NCBI RefSeq assembly: GCF_002982075.1
Contig: NZ_PUEJ01000005.1
Location: 620,001-684,000, forward strand
Reading direction: 5' to 3'
Origin: Labrys okinawensis
GTDB taxonomy: Bacteria; Pseudomonadota; Alphaproteobacteria; Rhizobiales; Labraceae
Length of the DNA: 64,000 nucleotides
In this document: positions 32,281 through 39,390 of the stretch, one piece after another
Position numbering within the stretch: the first letter of the stretch is position 1
Layout: each line of letters opens with the position of its first letter
The notes under the pieces: generated by a model
Told to the model about the DNA's origin: nothing
The model's database searches: none
What the model saw: the letters and a program-made list of their open reading frames with translations, nothing else
Position numbers and translations under genes: made by a program

Positions 32281-32321
32281 CAACACGATTCATGATGCTC
32301 ATCAACACGTTTTATGATGCT
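32281..32321. repeat. two 19-bp direct repeats, candidate operator
   Basis: CAACACGATTCATGATGCT (32281-32299) and CAACACGTTTTATGATGCT (32303-32321) differ at two positions and are 22 bases apart, two helical turns. They sit just upstream of the excisionase-like gene and the divergent integrase gene. Two turns on one face of DNA suit a dimeric regulator or an excisionase. Confidence 0.6.
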
Positions 32322-32386
32322 GCGATTTCATAATTGCATCGTAGATTCTTTTTTAGAATTATTACTTTCATTTTTTCGAGGTGAGC

Positions 32387-32673
32387 ATGTCCGATGAAAG
32401 CAAACTCGCACCCCGCCTCCTGACTCGCAGGCAGGCGGCGGCATACTGCGGCGCGTCGATTCCTACGTTCAACAAGTGGGTGCTGGCCGGCGTTCTGCCG
32501 CAGTCTGTGTCAATCACAAACCGATGGGTCGTCTCGCGCTCGACGCTGAGCTGAACAAGTGCAGTGGCATTGGCGACAATAGCCCGAAGGAAAGCGCCTT
32601 CGATAGGTGGGAGCGCGAGGAAGCTGAGCGGCGGACTGCCCGGCCTCAGTTGCGGACGGCGGCCAGCCGTTAG
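32387..32673 (+). pseudogene. frameshifted excisionase/AlpA-like gene
   Basis: Frame 1 from ATG 32387 (ribosome site GAGGTGAG) gives MSDESKLAPRLLTRRQAAAYCGASIPTFNKWVLAGVLPQ and then a short run ending at TGA 32554 after 55 codons. The frame two bases on, entered near 32524-32534, continues as RLALDAELNKCSGIGDNSPKESAFDRWEREEAER and ends at 32673. Together these give one ~95-residue helix-turn-helix protein typical of Rhizobiales phages, so a one-base loss near GATGGGTC has split the gene. It may be real decay or a sequence error. Confidence 0.7.
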
Positions 32674-32689
32674 ACTGGCCGCTGCGCTC

Positions 32690-32860
32690 TTATTTGAAGT
32701 TTAGGCGCTCAAACGCCTCGTCGAGCTGACGAACCTGATCGTGCAATTCGGCAAGGCGCTCGCGCCGCCCAGCCTTCTTGGCCCGGTCGACCGCCTGGAT
32801 CTCAAGGAAAGTCGCACGAAGGGCGCGCTCAATCTGCTTGCGAACGATATTGGTGGACAT
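32690..32860 (-). CDS. 56-residue coiled-coil hypothetical protein
   Basis: Start at 32860 (MSTNIVRKQIERALRATFLEIQAVDRAKKAGRRERLAELHDQVRQLDEAFERLNFK). It is entirely helical, basic then acidic, and could form a dimeric coiled coil. Unrecognised; similar very small proteins are common near phage immunity regions. The 150 bases between it and the Xre repressor hold no other gene. Confidence 0.5.
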   Translation of the reverse strand: MSTNIVRKQIERALRATFLEIQAVDRAKKAGRRERLAELHDQVRQLDEAFERLNFK

Positions 32861-33010
32861 GGTTATTCTCCAACGCAAAGCACCGTATACCCGGTGCGGG
32901 CTGTCTCGTTGCGTTGGCGCGCTTGCCAGTGGTTCCAGACAGAGAACCCGGTCAGTGGCTGCAGAGGGCGCGTGCCTCTTTTCGAGAAATGCTTGCGGGC
33001 AAGAATTTTG

Positions 33011-33247
33011 TCAAGTGTTCTTCCGCAAACGCACACCAGGCCCTTCGCCGTTTTCGTCGACGAAGATTACACCAGCCGTTTCGAGGGCGCCCCGGATAGC
33101 GGCGAGGTTGTTAGGCATGGGCGTGCGCTTGCCCAGCTCGAAGTTAGCAAGTGTCGCTGGCGCCACCTTCGATGCAGCGCTTAATTGAGCCTGTGACCAT
33201 CCAAGAAGGCCTCTGGCTGCTCTGCACTGGCTAGGCAAGAGTGACAT
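33011..33247 (-). CDS. Xre-family repressor (cI-like)
   Basis: 78 residues consisting almost only of an Xre helix-turn-helix (CRAARGLLGWSQAQLSAASKVAPATLANFELGKRTPMPNNLAAIRGALETAGVIF). It is divergent from the small gene at 33342, and the gap between them has a sigma70-like promoter overlapped by a palindrome, a typical repressor-operator layout. It is probably the immunity repressor of the right-hand part of the element. Confidence 0.85.
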   Translation of the reverse strand: MSLLPSQCRAARGLLGWSQAQLSAASKVAPATLANFELGKRTPMPNNLAAIRGALETAGVIFVDENGEGPGVRLRKNT

Positions 33248-33274
33248 ATTTTATATAACCTTGTAAAAATATGG

Positions 33275-33315
33275 TTGACGGCACATTTCTAGTCACGTTA
33301 TATAAATCATATAAC
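33275..33315 (+). promoter_or_regulatory. promoter with overlapping palindromic operator
   Basis: TTGACG (33275-33280) and TATATA (33299-33304) are 18 bases apart, close to the sigma70 consensus. The palindrome GTTATAT-AAATC-ATATAAC (33297-33315) covers the -10, and a similar TTATATAAC half site lies at about 33251-33259. This fits repression by the adjacent Xre protein. Confidence 0.7.
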
Positions 33316-33341
33316 ATGCGTTGGCAACAAGAGGTGCTCCA

Positions 33342-33539
33342 ATGACCGAACACAAGGTTAACGAATCCACCGACCAGCCGATCGCCGGCCTTCCTACCGA
33401 CGGCACGGCGCCCGTCACCTGGGCCGAACTCGCTAAGGTCTTCCTGTATCTGAATGTCATGTGGGACGACGAAAAAAAGCCCAGCCGGTTGTTCGGACAG
33501 CTCTCGCAGGCCTGTCAGGAGATCGCGGAAGGCAAGTGA
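33342..33539 (+). CDS. 65-residue hypothetical protein under Xre control
   Basis: Starts MTEHKVNESTDQPIAGLPTDGTAPVTWAELAKVFLYLNVMWDDEKKPSRLFGQLSQACQEIAEGK with a GAGGTG ribosome site. The TWAELAKVF start of the helix and small size suggest a compact helical protein. It is the first gene after the promoter/operator, in the position of a cro-like early gene, but has no clear DNA-binding motif. Unrecognised. Confidence 0.6.
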   Translation: MTEHKVNESTDQPIAGLPTDGTAPVTWAELAKVFLYLNVMWDDEKKPSRLFGQLSQACQEIAEGK

Positions 33540-33544
33540 CCCCA

Positions 33545-33619
33545 GGCCACGTAGCTCAAGGGATAGAGCGCCAGCCTTCTAAGCTGTAGATCCCGGTTCG
33601 ATTCCGGGCGTGGCTGCCA
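33545..33619 (+). tRNA. tRNA-Arg (anticodon TCT)
   Basis: 75 bases with a full cloverleaf: acceptor GGCCACG / CGTGGCT (one G-U pair), D-arm GCTC / GAGC, anticodon loop CTTCTAA giving TCT, T-arm CCCGG-TTCGATT-CCGGG, discriminator G and encoded CCA. It reads AGA/AGG, rare codons in a high-GC genome. It lies inside the attachment repeats, so it is element-borne. Confidence 0.92.
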
Positions 33620-33716
33620 CCATCATGGCGCAAACAAGCACCATCGCTCGTTATGAACAAAAGTATGAAGCAGGGCAGGGGATATTCAAATTCCTAAGGC
33701 TTATCAGCATCTTAGG

Positions 33717-33741
33717 GAAGGAGAATGGCTCCGCGAGCAGG
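33717..33741. repeat. attachment site, right copy (25 bp)
   Basis: Identical to 10773-10797. Bases 33726-33741 are the encoded CCA, discriminator, acceptor 3' strand and part of the T-arm of tRNA-Asn. Just to its left is an imperfect inverted repeat (TTCCTAAG / CTTAGGGAA, about 33691-33719) that could be an integrase arm site. Confidence 0.9.
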
Positions 33742-33801
33742 ACTCGAACCTGCGACCCAGCGATTAACAGTCGCTTGCTCTACCGGCTGAGCTATCGCGG
33801 A
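33726..33801 (-). tRNA. tRNA-Asn (anticodon GTT), integration target
   Basis: 76 bases on the minus strand: acceptor TCCGCGA / TCGCGGA, D-arm GCTC / GAGC, anticodon loop CTGTTAA giving GTT, T-arm GCAGG-TTCGAGT-CCTGC, discriminator G and CCA. The gene is intact because the element carries the 3' end that restores it. It marks the right edge of the element. Confidence 0.95.
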
Positions 33802-33991
33802 ACAGAGGGTGTCCCCCGGTGGAGCGGGTGTATAGCTCCAAGAATCTGACTTGCCAAGGCCTATCCTGCCCTCATTGCATCTTCTTTTCGGATTAATATC
33901 TAAGGGTAAGAGAACACAACCGGATCAAAGGTCCGCTTTTGACCGCCTGGAGGGCTTTTTGGCACCCAATGAACAGATCAATCGTCCGAAG

Positions 33992-34228
33992 GTGAAACTC
34001 GGTGGGCGACATTTTCATCTGCCGGCCTCGCGAGGCATGCGAGTGATTCTGGGCGGCTTGCTGGTGATCGGCGGTTTTCTGGGGTTCCTGCCGATTCTGG
34101 GCTTCTGGATGATTCCGCTCGGCCTGCTGATTCTATCGATCGATATCGCGCTGGTTCGCCGTCACCGCCGCAAGCTCGCAGTGTGGTGGGGGCGCCGGCG
34201 CCAGGCACGTCCTGCGGATGATCGCTGA
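33992..34228 (+). CDS. small conserved membrane protein
   Basis: The core MRVILGGLLVIGGFLGFLPILGFWMIPLGLLILSIDIALVRRHRRKLAVWWGRRR has one long or two short membrane helices followed by a basic Arg/Trp tail, a pattern seen in small Rhizobiales inner-membrane proteins. The start is uncertain: GTG at 33992, ATG at 34037 or a TTG further up. First backbone gene after tRNA-Asn. Function unknown. Confidence 0.6.
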   Translation: MKLGGRHFHLPASRGMRVILGGLLVIGGFLGFLPILGFWMIPLGLLILSIDIALVRRHRRKLAVWWGRRRQARPADDR

Positions 34229-34240
34229 TCCCGCCGCCCT

Positions 34241-34645
34241 TCAGGCGTTGCCAGCCACAACGCGCATTTCCTCGACGGCAACCAGGTGATCGACGGTCCG
34301 CTGGAGTTCCTTCAGCGCCACCAGCCGATCCCGGCGGGGAACCTGATCGAGATCGTCATTGCCCTCGACGGCACAGGCGCGGCCAAGGAAATCGGCCAGT
34401 TTGATCTGGCCAAGGAAGAGCTCAAAGGCAAACACTTCCAGATAGAGGGCATAGGGTTGATCCGGAGCCGCATGACAGGGGCAGATCTTGATTTCCAGCT
34501 CGCTCGCCTCGAGCAAGTCCAGATCGTTCTGTGTCGGCATGGCGGGTTTGCCACGGTTGCGCCTCAACCATTCCCTCTGGCGGTCGACTTCATTGGGAGC
34601 ACGATCCCGGCCGAGCGGAAAATAGCTGTCATTGGCATCTGTCAT
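34241..34645 (-). CDS. hypothetical protein, 134 residues
   Basis: Start MTDANDSYFPLGRDRAPNEVDRQREWLRRNRGKPAMPTQNDLDLL. The body has a short CPCH motif (ELEIKICPCHAAPDQPY) and a helical end (ALKELQRTVDHLVAVEEMRVV). Composition is normal for the backbone. It converges with the small membrane protein gene. Unrecognised. Confidence 0.55.
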   Translation of the reverse strand: MTDANDSYFPLGRDRAPNEVDRQREWLRRNRGKPAMPTQNDLDLLEASELEIKICPCHAAPDQPYALYLEVFAFELFLGQIKLADFLGRACAVEGNDDLDQVPRRDRLVALKELQRTVDHLVAVEEMRVVAGNA

Positions 34646-34909
34646 GCACCGCGATCCCCAAACTCACCACGCCGCTCGAATCGAAAGGCGGCCGGCTGGA
34701 AGGCCGACGGTGGAAAACAATGGACCGGCTTGCGTTAACAGTCCCTCACCCCACGCCGTTCAAACAGCCTCTCTTCTCCATGACCCATAGCGGGTTACCA
34801 GGCGTGACGCCAAGCCCGAATGGCGGTATCATGCTGCACCAAGAAGAGCCTGGCTATCACGCACCGGTCACGGCCATGGTCTCCTGATAATAAAAAAGGG
34901 AGGTATCCA

Positions 34910-35167
34910 ATGGTGGACGACTTCAGCACGCTGCAGCAAAAAGCGCAGACGCTGCAGGTCGAGATCGAGAGCCTGTATGCATTGCTGGGCGCAATGGCGC
35001 GGGCGCTCGAAGAAACCGACCAGGATTTCAAGCAACGCGTGGCCCGATCGGCGGGAGCCGCCATTCGAGCTCAGATGGTCGACGACGATGCGCAAGTGAT
35101 GCGGAACCACTGCCTCCATTTCATCGCAAGCACGCTGAAAGTGCCGCTATATTGCGTCATTCGATGA
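34910..35167 (+). CDS. 85-residue helical hypothetical protein
   Basis: ATG at 34910 follows AAGGGAGG, a very strong ribosome site, which decides the start against the longer frame from 34820. Residues 5-55 are coiled-coil-like (LQQKAQTLQVEIESLYALLGAMARALEETDQDFKQRVA). Unrecognised. The gene stands alone between unrelated genes. Confidence 0.6.
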   Translation: MVDDFSTLQQKAQTLQVEIESLYALLGAMARALEETDQDFKQRVARSAGAAIRAQMVDDDAQVMRNHCLHFIASTLKVPLYCVIR

Positions 35168-35415
35168 CGATAGGGGTCTTTCAGCACTCCTCCGGTTCGG
35201 CATAGCGAAAGCGTCAGCGCCCTCATCAAGACGATAGCTATCATGACGGTGACGACGGATCGCCGTTGCGGCGCCGGCGGGCTGTATGGCCGGTTCGCTC
35301 GGGCCGAGATCCCGATTGCTTCAGCCGGGAAGGGGCTCGACGTCTTTTCACCGCTCTTTCGGTCTGGCGCAGCCGAGGCCCGGCCGGTCGAATTATCCGA
35401 GGCATCATACTCGGG

Positions 35416-35658
35416 CTAGGTCGTCTTGAGAGCGGCCCAAATCGCCATGTGGTGGCGCGACGGCCTGGGAATAGCGTGCCCGAGATTCCTTGAATTCTCG
35501 ATCCATGCCCGAATTGCGTCCCGCGCCTTGGCGACTGCCCCCTCGGGAGTTTCGCCACCGCTCATGCAGCCGGGAAGATCGGGGACGATGGCCGCAAAAC
35601 CGCCCCCATCCGCAACAGACCGTGGCTCGACCAGAATTGGGTATTCCAGATCGTCCAT
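35416..35658 (-). CDS. orphan HicB-like antitoxin-fold protein
   Basis: 80 residues. LEYPILVEPRSVADGGGFAAIVPDLPGCMSGGETPEGAVAKARDAIRAWIEN is the partly degenerate RNase-H-like HicB fold (GFxAxxPDLPGCxxxGxTxEEA). The C-terminal DNA-binding domain is missing and no HicA gene is found on either side, so it is an orphan. It may be a remnant of a HicAB pair or a stand-alone regulator. Confidence 0.75.
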   Translation of the reverse strand: MDDLEYPILVEPRSVADGGGFAAIVPDLPGCMSGGETPEGAVAKARDAIRAWIENSRNLGHAIPRPSRHHMAIWAALKTT

Positions 35659-36099
35659 GTTCGCCCCCTAAGCGAGCACACCATACCGCCCGTGAGCGTC
35701 ATTTGGATGTCAGTGAGCGTGGCGTGGCTGGCAACCGCCTCGCTGTCGTGAAGACCCGCCGCGAATAGAGCCTGTCATCGAGGGGTAAGCCTGATAGCCA
35801 AATTGCCGGACGTCCGGGCGGGCCTTAGGTTCCGGACGCTCACAAGCGGCCCGGTTGTTCGAGCAGGGAGGTCTGGAAGGCGATCCTGCAAATCCGCCCT
35901 TCCGGGCCTCCTGTTTCCTCGGCAGCTCACGGCGAGGGACCCGGACCCTGTCCGAATTGCTCGCATGACCAACCACCCCAGCCGTTCCCGACTTTCTCAA
36001 TTGGCGGAAGGCAAAATCGAACAACGCACATATATGTGCCGCCGCTGTCGGCAGCGGCTTTGCAGGGGTAGAAGCGATATGTCGATGCATCAGGAAAAG
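35659..36099. other. non-coding stretch between HicB-like gene and tRNA-Cys
   Basis: About 440 bases with no convincing gene. Open frames here on both strands are Arg/Pro/Ser-rich, lack ribosome sites and have no family resemblance. The bases around 35870-35925 have a GGAGG / CCTCC imperfect inverted repeat. Decay of a HicA or other gene is possible but cannot be shown. Confidence 0.5.
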
Positions 36100-36173
36100 T
36101 GGAGGCCACGCCCGGAATCGAACCGGGGTGCAAGGATTTGCAGTCCTCTGCGTAACCACTCCGCCACGTGGCC
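36100..36173 (-). tRNA. tRNA-Cys (anticodon GCA)
   Basis: 74 bases on the minus strand: acceptor GGCCACG / CGTGGCC, D-arm GGCG and TACGC region, anticodon loop CTGCAAA giving GCA, T-arm CCCGG-TTCGATT-CCGGG, and encoded CCA. The acceptor and T-arm are almost identical to those of tRNA-Arg(TCT) at 33545-33619. Confidence 0.95.
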
Positions 36174-36388
36174 ATCCATTGTCGCGCTGTGCAGGACAAA
36201 GCGGAGGCAGGCGCTATAACAAGCAAGCCGGACGGGTTCAACCGGTTTTCTCAGCCGAGGCGATATTTCCGTGAATGCGGATTGCCGGCTGCAAAACTGA
36301 AGCCTCCGGCCCGGCTGCAAGGCCAGCCTTCTTGCCTTTTTCGAGGCCATGCCGCAAACAACGCTGTGACAAACAGAGATATCGAGTG

Positions 36389-37045
36389 ATGACCGACTTC
36401 GTCCAAGCGCGCCGCACCATGGTGGATTGCCAGATTCGCACCAATGACGTGACCGAGGCGCGTGTCGTGGATGCCTTCCTTACCGTGCCCCGCGAGACCT
36501 TCGTGCCGGCCGCCAAGCAGCCCCTGGCCTATCTCGACGCCGATCTGGCGGTAGGCGGCGAGGCGGGCCAGCGCTATCTCATTCAACCGATGTATCTGGC
36601 CAAGCTCGTCCAGGCCGCTGGTATCAAATCCACCGACACGGTGCTCGATATTGGTGCGGCCACCGGCTATTCGTCCGCGATTCTGGCCGAACTCGCTGAG
36701 AAGGTGGTGGCGCTGGAGAGCGATGAAGGGCTTGCGGCTTCGGCAAAGACCGCGTTGGCGTCCTACCCCAATGTGACGGTGGTGAACGGCCCGCTCGAGC
36801 AGGGCGCGGCCGGTTCGGGACCCTACGACGTGATCCTGATCGAAGGTGCCGTCGAAGAAATTCCCCAGGCTTTGTTCGCCTCCCTCAAGGAGGGCGGCCG
36901 CCTTGTCGCTGTCGTCGGTCGCGGCCGGCCCGGACGTGCCACCGTCTTCGTCAAGGTCGGGCCAGATCACACCGGTCGCATCGCCTTCGACGCCTCCGTG
37001 CCAGCCCTGGCCGCCTTCGCCAAGGCTCCCGCCTTTTCATTCTGA
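36389..37045 (+). CDS. protein-L-isoaspartate O-methyltransferase family protein
   Basis: 218 residues with a SAM-dependent methyltransferase fold: GQRYLIQPMYLAKLVQAAG (PCMT substrate region), VLDIGAATGYSSAILAELAEKVVALE (SAM loop) and YDVILIEGAVEEIPQAL. It differs from canonical Pcm at the N-terminal motif, so activity on isoaspartyl proteins is likely but not sure. ATG at 36389. It is followed by tolC and popZ, an order kept in Rhizobiales. Confidence 0.88.
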   Translation: MTDFVQARRTMVDCQIRTNDVTEARVVDAFLTVPRETFVPAAKQPLAYLDADLAVGGEAGQRYLIQPMYLAKLVQAAGIKSTDTVLDIGAATGYSSAILAELAEKVVALESDEGLAASAKTALASYPNVTVVNGPLEQGAAGSGPYDVILIEGAVEEIPQALFASLKEGGRLVAVVGRGRPGRATVFVKVGPDHTGRIAFDASVPALAAFAKAPAFSF

Positions 37046-37072
37046 CCAGCAAAACAGCATGTTAGGAGAAAA

Positions 37073-37088
37073 TTAACCATTAATTAAC
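37073..37088. promoter_or_regulatory. CtrA-type box upstream of tolC
   Basis: TTAACCATTAATTAAC is an exact TTAA-N7-TTAA(C) element, and its first half reads TTAACCAT, the full preferred half site. It lies 28 bases after the methyltransferase stop and 150 bases before the tolC ATG. It suggests cell-cycle control of tolC and perhaps popZ; this is an inference. Confidence 0.65.
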
Positions 37089-37240
37089 CGAACCCGGGGT
37101 TCACTGTCTCTTTTTTGCTTCAACCTCGGATTTATCACTCGGCAGCCGAAATCAGTTGTTGGTGAAAGCTGCCTGACAGGCTATTTTTTTGAAAAATATG
37201 GCGGTTTGTCCGCTTCTTTTAATTTGGGTCGGGTCGAGTC

Positions 37241-38611
37241 ATGAAAACTGTAAGCGTATTTTCCTTATTGACTGCAAGTGCTTCGCTTGTTTTCTTCATG
37301 GGCGGAGCGCAGGCTCAATCGTTGCAGTCGGCCCTTGCCCAAGCCTACGCAGCCAACCCAACCCTGAATGCCCAGCGAGCCGGCACCCGCGCCAATGACG
37401 AAACCGTTTCGCAGGCGCTCAGCGGCTACAGGCCCAACATTTCCGCCTCTGCCAGCATCAGCGCCGAACGGGATTTCACCAAGTCGCTGCAGGGGAGGCG
37501 GTCCAACGACACGCGATTTCCGCGCGGCGCCGACATCACGGTGACGCAGAATCTGTTCAACGGCTTTCAAACTGCGAATTCCGTGCGCGCCGCCGAGTCG
37601 GGCGTGCTCAGCCAGCGCGAGACGCTGCGCGACACCGAACAGTCGGTCCTGCTCAACGCCGTGACCGCCTATATGAACGTCCTGCGCGATGCCGCGCTGC
37701 TCAACCTGCAGAAAAACAACGTCGAGGTTCTCGAGGAGCAGCTTAAGCAGACCAAGGATCGCTTCAACGTCGGCGAGGTGACGCGCACCGACGTCGAGCA
37801 GGCCAATTCCAGCTTGGCGAGTGCGCAGTCTCAACGGGTGGCCGCCGACGCCCAGCTCAAATCGTCGGTCGCCGTCTATCGGCAGATCATCGGCTCGCAG
37901 CCCAAGAAGCTGCAGCCGGTCAAGCTGCCGCGTTTCCTGCCCAAGAACCAGAACGCCGCGATCCAGGCCGGACTTGCCAACCATCCCGGCATCACGGCCG
38001 CGCTCCACGCGGTCGACCAGGCCGCCATGCAGGTGAAGGTCGCCGAGGGGGCGCTCTATCCCACCCTGAACGCCCAGGGCTCTTTCTCGCATAATTACGA
38101 ACCGTCAGGCGCGAAGATGGCCACCTCGGCCTCGATCGGTGCCTTCCTCTCCGTGCCGATCTATTCGGGCGGCGGCGACTATTCCAAGATCCGCCAGGCC
38201 AAGGAACTGCTCGGGCAGGCGCGCATCCAGGTCGACGTCAACCGCGAATTGGTGCGCTCCAACGTCATCCAGGCCTGGGGCTCGCTGGACGGCGCCCGCG
38301 GCGAAATTCAGGCTTTCCAGGCAGCCGTCAATGCGCAGGGCGTGGCACTCGCCGGCGTGCGCGAGGAAGCCAAGGTCGGCCAGCGCACCACCTTCGACGT
38401 CTTGCAGCAGCAGCAATTGCTGCTGCAGGCGCGTGCCAGCCTGATCCAGGCGCAGCGCGACCAGATCGTGGCTGCCTATACCGTGCTGTCGACCATCGGC
38501 AAGCTCAACGCCACGGCACTCGGCCTGAAGGTTGCCCGCTACGATCCCACCACGCATTACAACCAGGTCCGCGACAAGTGGATCGGCACCGACATTCCGG
38601 ACGGGCGCTAA
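37241..38611 (+). CDS. tolC: TolC-family outer-membrane efflux / type I secretion protein
   Basis: 456 residues with a signal peptide (VFSLLTASASLVFFMGGAQAQS). Two OEP repeats: QSLQSALAQAYAANPTLNAQRAG with TQNLFNGFQTANSVRAAESGVLSQRETLRDTEQSVLLNAVTAYMNVLRD in the first, and AAIQAGLANHPGITAALHAVDQAAMQVKVAEGALYPTLNAQGSFS with SVPIYSGGGDYSKIRQAKELL in the second. It forms the trimeric channel-tunnel for RND and type I exporters. A strong terminator follows. Confidence 0.95.
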   Translation: MKTVSVFSLLTASASLVFFMGGAQAQSLQSALAQAYAANPTLNAQRAGTRANDETVSQALSGYRPNISASASISAERDFTKSLQGRRSNDTRFPRGADITVTQNLFNGFQTANSVRAAESGVLSQRETLRDTEQSVLLNAVTAYMNVLRDAALLNLQKNNVEVLEEQLKQTKDRFNVGEVTRTDVEQANSSLASAQSQRVAADAQLKSSVAVYRQIIGSQPKKLQPVKLPRFLPKNQNAAIQAGLANHPGITAALHAVDQAAMQVKVAEGALYPTLNAQGSFSHNYEPSGAKMATSASIGAFLSVPIYSGGGDYSKIRQAKELLGQARIQVDVNRELVRSNVIQAWGSLDGARGEIQAFQAAVNAQGVALAGVREEAKVGQRTTFDVLQQQQLLLQARASLIQAQRDQIVAAYTVLSTIGKLNATALGLKVARYDPTTHYNQVRDKWIGTDIPDGR

Positions 38612-38640
38612 GACGCGCCTACCCACAGGAAGATGACGCC

Positions 38641-38680
38641 AACGCCCTCCGCATCCTTGCGATCGGAGGGCGTTCTTGCT
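38641..38680 (+). terminator. intrinsic terminator after tolC
   Basis: AACGCCCTCCG (38641-38651) pairs with CGGAGGGCGTT (38664-38674), eleven perfect pairs, then CTTGCTTG. It lies 30 bases after the tolC stop. popZ therefore probably has its own promoter. Confidence 0.85.
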
Positions 38681-38838
38681 TGAAGTGCCGGCGAGGCCTT
38701 TCGTGCTCGGGTGGAATCATCGAGAATCGCCAAGAGGGGCTGGCCAACGAACTGGCGTAACGCGCCATTCGAAGACATTGCACTTTGTTCCAGTGCGCCA
38801 TGGGGGCACGGCGCGCTCGATGCGGAAGGAGTAGCCCG

Positions 38839-39276
38839 ATGTCGTCACCTACGCGGGCAGATCCGCCTCGTACCCTCAAGGAGCCCTCGATGGACGAGAT
38901 TCTCACCTCCATTCGCCGTATCATCTCGGACGATCCGCCGGCGAAGCCCGGACGCCGCTCCACAGCAGAGACCTCTTCGCTGGCGGACCTGCCTGGTCCG
39001 GCGGTCTCCCCTCGCGAAGAGCCGGTTTCGTCTCCCATGCCGGCCGGTCCAGAGCGGAGCACTACCGGTTTGCTCTCGGCGGAGTCTCATTCCGAGGCGG
39101 CGTCCGCCTTCGCCTCCCTCAATCACACGGTGTTTTCCAAGAACGCACGAACGATCGAAGACGTCGTGCAAGACATGCTGAAACCCATGCTGCAGACTTG
39201 GCTCGATGCCCATCTGCCATCGCTGGTCGAGCGCCTGGTCCGCCAGGAAATCGAACGCATCTCCGGGCGGTCGTGA
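38839..39276 (+). CDS. popZ: PopZ-like (DUF2497) polar organizing protein
   Basis: 145 residues. The N-terminal helix EPSMDEILTSIRRIISDD and the C-terminal KNARTIEDVVQDMLKPMLQTWLDAHLPSLVERLVRQEIERIS are the two conserved PopZ regions; a Pro/Ser-rich disordered linker of about 70 residues joins them. In alphaproteobacteria PopZ self-assembles at cell poles and anchors chromosome and cell-cycle factors. ATG at 38839 gives the family-like start. The linker is short compared with Caulobacter PopZ. Confidence 0.9.
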   Translation: MSSPTRADPPRTLKEPSMDEILTSIRRIISDDPPAKPGRRSTAETSSLADLPGPAVSPREEPVSSPMPAGPERSTTGLLSAESHSEAASAFASLNHTVFSKNARTIEDVVQDMLKPMLQTWLDAHLPSLVERLVRQEIERISGRS

Positions 39277-39390
39277 CGGGCTAAGGCCCTGTGTCACAAA
39301 CCGTCAGGCATTTTGATTTCTTTCCTCATTCACGAAGCCCTAAATCCCTCCCGTCTAGAGTTTGTCTCGAATCGATGAGGGATAGGGCGT

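Larger units (their letters stand above)
10773..33741. mobile_element. integrated prophage-like or satellite element in tRNA-Asn
   Basis: About 23 kb lies between two 25-bp direct repeats in tRNA-Asn(GTT). Contents in order: integrase, AlpA, small early genes, iteron-bearing replication gene, Nu1-like small terminase, porin, ClpP-like protease, hub protein, tape measure with lysozyme domain, Xre-ImmA and PIN-like pair, nuclease operon, SRAP protein, second integrase, Xre repressor, tRNA-Arg. No large terminase, portal, major capsid, sheath or tube gene was found. Two integrases and two styles of cargo suggest a composite of at least two elements. AT-rich patches at 18.7-18.96, 26.1-28.3 and 32.2-32.4 kb stand out from the GC-rich backbone. 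Confidence 0.9.

Noticed and set aside
33545..33619. tRNA-Arg as the integration target of the second integrase
   Set aside because: No second copy of its 3' end was found at the other side of any gene block; the only matching sequence is the naturally similar tRNA-Cys acceptor.
35241..36219. Several overlapping ORFs on both strands between the HicB-like gene and pcm
   Set aside because: Arg/Pro-rich shadows, no ribosome sites, and partly overlapping tRNA-Cys.
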